DNA of 54,452 bases, from assembly GCA_009379995.1 (NCBI GenBank), contig WHSR01000026.1:1-54452 (forward strand). The letters are read 5' to 3'. The notes beneath the pieces are model-generated. The model did no database searches. It saw only the letters and a list, made by a program, of their open reading frames with translations, and had not been told where the DNA came from. Each line of letters opens with the position of its first letter. Positions within the stretch are counted from its first letter, which is position 1. Source of the DNA: Streptosporangiales bacterium. GTDB taxonomy: Bacteria; Actinomycetota; Actinomycetes; Streptosporangiales; WHSR01. Shown here piece by piece: positions 51,241-54,452 of this stretch. The translations under genes were made by a program, and so were the position numbers.

Positions 51241-51716
51241 TCAGCGCCCGTCGTCGTCTGCCGCGCCGGACCTGCCCAGCACCTCCTCGGCCACCTTGGC
51301 GAAGGCGCGGATCGCCACGACCTCCGCGGGGATCGATTCGAGGGCGACGACCCGGCATCCCGGATAACGACGCTCGAACGTCTGGATGATCTGGGTGAAC
51401 GAAGGTCCGCTGGTGACGTAGCTCTGCTGGGTGACCGCAGCTCCCCCGTGACGCCCACCGCGACGTCCCGGACGACGTCGAAGGCCCGCCGGATGCGCTC
51501 GTAACCGGGACGTAGCTCGTCGCGCAGGCGCTCGCCGAGTGGGGTCAGCCGCACGCTCCGGCTGGTCCGTTCGAACAGCTCACCCCCGACCCGGTTCTCC
51601 AAGGTGCGCACGGCCTGGCTGACCCGTGCCGGCGACACGTACAGCCGCTGCGCGGTTCGACCGAAATTCAACTCCTCGCTGAGGGTCAGAAAGATCTCGA
51701 TTTCCCGCAGCTCCAC
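51241..51716 (-). pseudogene. Second LysR-family gene, frameshifted and internally deleted
   Basis: GTG 51716 starts a LysR winged-helix region closely similar to its neighbour (VELREIEIFLTLSEELNFGRTAQRLYVSPARVSQAVRTLE). The frame shifts after GVTGEL, near 51440. In the shifted frame QQSYVTSGPSFTQIIQTFERRYPGCRVV follows, then jumps straight to a LysR C-terminus (IPAEVVAIRAFAKVAEEVLG) and a stop at 51241. So the gene carries a frameshift and lacks the middle of the ligand domain. Confidence 0.75.
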
Positions 51717-51829
51717 ACCCCAACTCCTCGACAGGGCACGCCGACAGCCGGATCACCACATGAGATCACCCGTACATATTCGATATTCCCACGCGGGTTG
51801 ACCAGCAATGGGGCCGAGACGCCGGTCAA

Positions 51830-52016
51830 CCCGCGAGTATGGCGTGTAGACAGCGGGTGCTTGGGCGCGGAGGGCGTCGACGAGTGCGGGTGGGCCGCTG
51901 ATGAGGGTGAAGTCGGTGTCGACCGAGGTGATCATCCAGACCAGTGCTTGCGGCGTGTCGGCGCCGACGTACAGCAGGCAGCTGCGGTCGTCGACGGCCT
52001 CGACGACGCCCATGCC
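51830..52016 (-). pseudogene. C-terminal fragment of a WYL-domain (YafY-type) regulator
   Basis: Minus-strand frame: VEAVDDRSCLLYVGADTPQALVWMITSVDTDFTLI followed by GPPALVDALRAQAPAVYTP. This is the end of WYL-family transcription factors, which finish with a short ligand-binding beta layer and a helix. The N-terminal HTH and WYL core are absent. It butts against the epoxide-hydrolase fragment on the other strand. Confidence 0.55.
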
Positions 52017-52020
52017 CGGC

Positions 52021-52260
52021 CAGAACTTCAACGACGGCTATCTGCAGTGCAACTCGAAGCGGCCGCAGACGGTTGCGTACGCGCTGCACGACTCACCGGT
52101 CGGCCAACTTGCCTGGATCGTGGAGAAATTGAAGGAACTCACCGACCCAGAGGATGGGCTGCCCGAGGACAGCATCGATCACGACCGCATCCTGACCGAC
52201 GTCTCGCTGTACTGGCTGACCGGCACTGCCGGATCGGCGGCGCAGATCTACTACGAGGAA
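52021..52260 (+). pseudogene. Fragment of an epoxide hydrolase
   Basis: Plus-strand frame: NDGYLQCNSKRPQTVAYALHDSPVGQLAWIVEKLKELTD and later DRILTDVSLYWLTGTAGSAAQIYYE, the cap/C-terminal region of actinobacterial epoxide hydrolases (GYLxxQxTRPQTLAYGLxDSPVGQLAWIxEK). The nucleophile elbow and the catalytic His region are missing. Confidence 0.7.
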
Positions 52261-52333
52261 ATCTCCGCGAACGTCCCGAGCGAGGCCGCCGACGACTGGA
52301 GCGTCGACGACTGGGCACGACTCAGCATGGGAC

Positions 52334-52500
52334 GATGCCGACGGAATCCCGCACCCACGACGCCGTCACGCTGACGGTGCGGCCGCTTCGCCCGCTGTCG
52401 CCCTCGGATCGAAGCGCGATCGAGGCCGAGGCCGACCGGATGGTCGCCTTCACCAACCCGGACGCCGCCCAACGCCACACACGGCTACTGCGGTTCCAGC
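52334..52500 (+). pseudogene. Probable C-terminal fragment of a winged-helix (YcaQ-like) protein
   Basis: Plus-strand frame: VTLTVRPLRPLSPSDRSAIEAEADRMVAFTNPDAAQRH resembles the last strand and helix of DNA-binding winged-helix proteins of the HTH_42/YcaQ group. It is short, has no start of its own and lies in a field of gene debris. The 110 bases that follow hold nothing recognisable. Confidence 0.4.
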
Positions 52501-52612
52501 GACATGCGAGGACGGCGTTCCGTCGGAAGGTTGGGGCAACCGGAGACCGGCCAGCATGGGGGTGTGGCTCCCGGGGGCGTAGGCCAGGCAGGGCAGCCTC
52601 AGGAAGTCCCGC

Positions 52613-53827
52613 TCAGGCGGCTTTTCGGTGCTGCCGGTGTTCGGTCTGGTCGCGGATGTGTTGGTGGGTGTGGTGGACCCGGCAGTACACGGTGAGGTTG
52701 TCCAGGGTCGCCAGCCCGCCATCGGCGAAATGCATCAAATGATGCACATCACACCACGGAACGGGCATGTCGCAACCACCAGGCCACTGGCAGGTCCGGT
52801 ACTTCGCGGTCACCGCGATCCGCACATGCAGCGGAATGGTGCGGGTCGGCTTACCCACATCCAACGGCATGCCGGTGAGCGGGTCGGTAACGATACGGCG
52901 CAGCACACTGTCACAGGACAGCATCCGGGCCGCGGGGGCGGGCAGCACCTGCCCCCAGTCGGTCTCCATCGCTGGTGAGCCGTCCTCCAGCTGCAGCGTG
53001 GACAGCGGCACCAGGGCACGGACCTGGGTGGGTTCACCGTGGGTGTCGGGCACCTTCCCCACCTGGCGGAGGGCGATGTCGCAGATCCGCACCAGCGCGT
53101 GCCACCGCCGCTACGCGGCGGACCAATCCTCGGTGCTGGTGGGTGGTTTCGTGAAGGCTTCGATCGCCGCCTGCACGCTCACCCCCGTCGCCGGGTCGCC
53201 GTGCCCCCGAACATCCACCATGCCCTCAAACGTCGTCGCCACGCTCAGTTGCCGGTCCCGGAACTGCCGCCGCAGCTTCCGCTCCGCCCCGTCCGGGTCC
53301 AATACGGCATGCAACCGCCGCCCGGCCTTGGCCAACCCGGTGCAGTCCACCCCGGCCCGCGCCACGTCCAGCAGGATCGGCTCCGCGCGCTCAGCCAGCT
53401 CGTCCGGCGTCCACTCGTCCGGGTCGGCGGCGCGGATCGCGTGATGCACCGCGTCGGCGATGACTTGGAGCTGCCCGAAGGAGACCTCACCCTGGGCCTG
53501 CTCCTCGACCGCGTTCGGCAACCGGTGCAGCTGGCGGGCCGTCGTCACCCGCCGCGCCGCCTCCCCAGCCACCATCCCGCACGCGTGCACCAGCCACGCC
53601 TTCGCCGACCGGGCCTCCTCCGCCTCGAACCCTCGGCACGCGTCAAACCGCGCCAACCGGCGACAGGACTCGACTTCCAGGTCATCGATCAACCCCCGCA
53701 ACTCCCGCAACTGCTCCGTGGCCGCCGCCACCGGCGCGTCGGCCGGATCATGCGCGGCCAGCAGCGCGGCGCCGCGGCGGAGAAGCTCCAGCCCCTCCAT
53801 CGCCGAACCGCACTGTGGGGAACACAT
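52613..53827 (-). pseudogene. DUF222/HNH endonuclease (13E12 type) broken by one amber codon
   Basis: From ATG 53827 the frame runs through MEGLELLRRGAALLAAHDPAD, RRLARFDACRGFEAEEARSAKAWLVHACGM and FGQLQVIADAVHHAIRAADPDEWTPDELAERAEP (DUF222) to TAG at 53113-53111, then continues in the same frame with RICDIALRQVGKV and the intact HNH motif CQWPGGCDMPVPWCDVHHLMHF, NLTVYCRVHH, ending at 52613. A single CAG-to-TAG change would explain it. Genes of this family are repetitive and SOS-controlled in mycobacteria. Without read-through the HNH domain is lost. Confidence 0.85.
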
Positions 53828-53833
53828 GTTCGA
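53818..53833 (-). promoter_or_regulatory. LexA/SOS box overlapping the DUF222-HNH start
   Basis: On the minus strand TCGAAC-ATGT-GTTCCC covers the start codon of the DUF222-HNH gene. The actinobacterial LexA box is TCGAAC-N4-GTTCGA, so only the last two positions differ. Binding would block transcription or translation initiation directly. Confidence 0.65.
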
Positions 53834-54080
53834 AGGATATCCGACCAGAACGCCCGGCACAAGCCAATTTCCCCTACCGTGGGACGCGCGGACGGGGGCC
53901 GGTCGGGCGGCCGGCGCCCCACCACTGAGCCCTGATCCATCGAGGACACCCGCCGCGCCGTGCGGCGCCGCCGTGACCCGTTCTCGCACGAATCGGAAGC
54001 CCGCCTCTGCGCACAGGTCATGGGCAACCGGCGCCACGGCCTCTGACCACCACCAAGCCCCAACGACCAAGGCAAGGACA

Positions 54081-54452
54081 ATGGACACACAGTTCTGGGA
54101 CGACAGGTATCGCAGCCGCGAGCAGCTCTTCAGTGGCACCCCCAACGGGGTACTCGTCACCGAGGTCACCGACCTACCGCCAGGGCAAGCGCTCGACGTG
54201 GGATGCGGTGAAGGTGCGGACGCTCTATGGCTGGCCCGCCGCGGCTGGCAGGTCACCGCGGTCGACATCTCCCGCGTCGCCCTGCAACGTGCCGCCACCA
54301 CGGGCACGAGTCTCGCCGGTCGCGTGGCGTGGACATGCGCCGACCTCACCGCCACGCCACCCCCAGCTGGCGCGTTCGACCTGGTGTCCGTCCAGTACTT
54401 CCCGCTCCCACGCCAGCCGGACCACACTGCGCTGCGCGGCCTGCTGGACGCC
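54081..54452 (+). CDS. Class I SAM-dependent methyltransferase (5' part)
   Basis: ATG 54081 opens a frame that runs off the window (124 codons seen). MDTQFWDDRYRSREQLFSGTPNGVL, LPPGQALDVGCGEGADALWLARRGWQVTAVDIS and WTCADLTATPPPAGAFDLVSVQYF are motif I (DVGCGEGAD), post-I (VDIS) and motif II of tellurite-resistance/TehB-like class I methyltransferases. No upstream ribosome site is strong (AAGGACA). Substrate unknown. Confidence 0.9.
   Translation, partial: MDTQFWDDRYRSREQLFSGTPNGVLVTEVTDLPPGQALDVGCGEGADALWLARRGWQVTAVDISRVALQRAATTGTSLAGRVAWTCADLTATPPPAGAFDLVSVQYFPLPRQPDHTALRGLLDA

Noticed and set aside
53960..54044. Possible remnant ending DPFSHESEARLCAQVMGNRRHGL
   Set aside because: Only some 25 residues, no family recognised with confidence.

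Overview
This 54 kb window is high-GC actinobacterial DNA. The evidence is GTG/ATG starts with short overlaps, a CvnABCD-type conservon, a Flp/Tad pilus locus of actinobacterial type, a DUF222/HNH (13E12-type) gene with a LexA-like SOS box, and DUF4188 and PucR genes. The genus cannot be resolved; a filamentous actinomycete is the best guess. No rRNA gene, complete tRNA gene or CRISPR array was seen.

Layout. 1-4.4 kb is an accessory patch: the 3' end of an IS630-type transposase, a 51-aa candidate RiPP precursor, an 857-aa LanB-like protein that appears to lack the elimination domain (PEARL-like or split LanB), a truncated PhyH-type dioxygenase and a PIG-L deacetylase. 4.7-10 kb holds a two-gene helicase operon: a Hel308/Ski2-like helicase with a SWIM zinc finger, followed by a UvrD-like helicase with a C-terminal Fe-S PD-(D/E)XK nuclease. 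At 10.07-10.28 kb a sortase C-terminus abuts the next operon, marking a rearrangement junction. 10.3-16.8 kb holds an FAD oxidoreductase, a UGSC-family selenoprotein (in-frame TGA followed by a SECIS-like hairpin), a divergent NMT1/SsuA-type binding lipoprotein, a DUF4188 protein under a strong promoter with nested palindromes, and a ThDP-dependent enzyme.

16.9-25.1 kb holds a RibD/DHFR-like reductase, the conservon (sensor kinase, roadblock, DUF742, GTPase), an acyl-CoA dehydrogenase homologue, a GAF protein and an FlK-like hotdog thioesterase with a repeat-tailed coiled-coil neighbour. 25.5-37.7 kb looks like a catabolic region. A minus-strand run of aminotransferase, NCS1 permease, HyuA, HyuB and alanine dehydrogenase (the last three GTGA-coupled) lies divergent from a PucR regulator across a perfect palindrome. 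A cupin, a zinc-type MDR dehydrogenase and a second acyl-CoA dehydrogenase homologue follow. Uptake and hydrolysis of a hydantoin-like compound, with nitrogen passed to alanine or ammonia, is the simplest reading.

38.0-50.2 kb is a Tad/Flp pilus locus: CpaB, a CpaE-TadE fusion, TadE, TadA, TadB, TadC, an embedded kinase/LuxR-type regulator pair, Flp pilin, a TadG-like protein fused to a transglycosylase-like domain, an OmpA-like protein, a lipoprotein and DUF192. The prepilin peptidase is absent. 50.3-52.5 kb is a field of gene fragments (enolase superfamily, two LysR genes, WYL, epoxide hydrolase, winged helix). The window ends with a DUF222/HNH gene broken by one amber codon, its SOS box, and the start of a SAM methyltransferase.

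The strongest leads are the selenoprotein, which a standard gene caller would truncate, and the LanB-like/precursor pair, followed by the helicase pair and the two fused pilus proteins.
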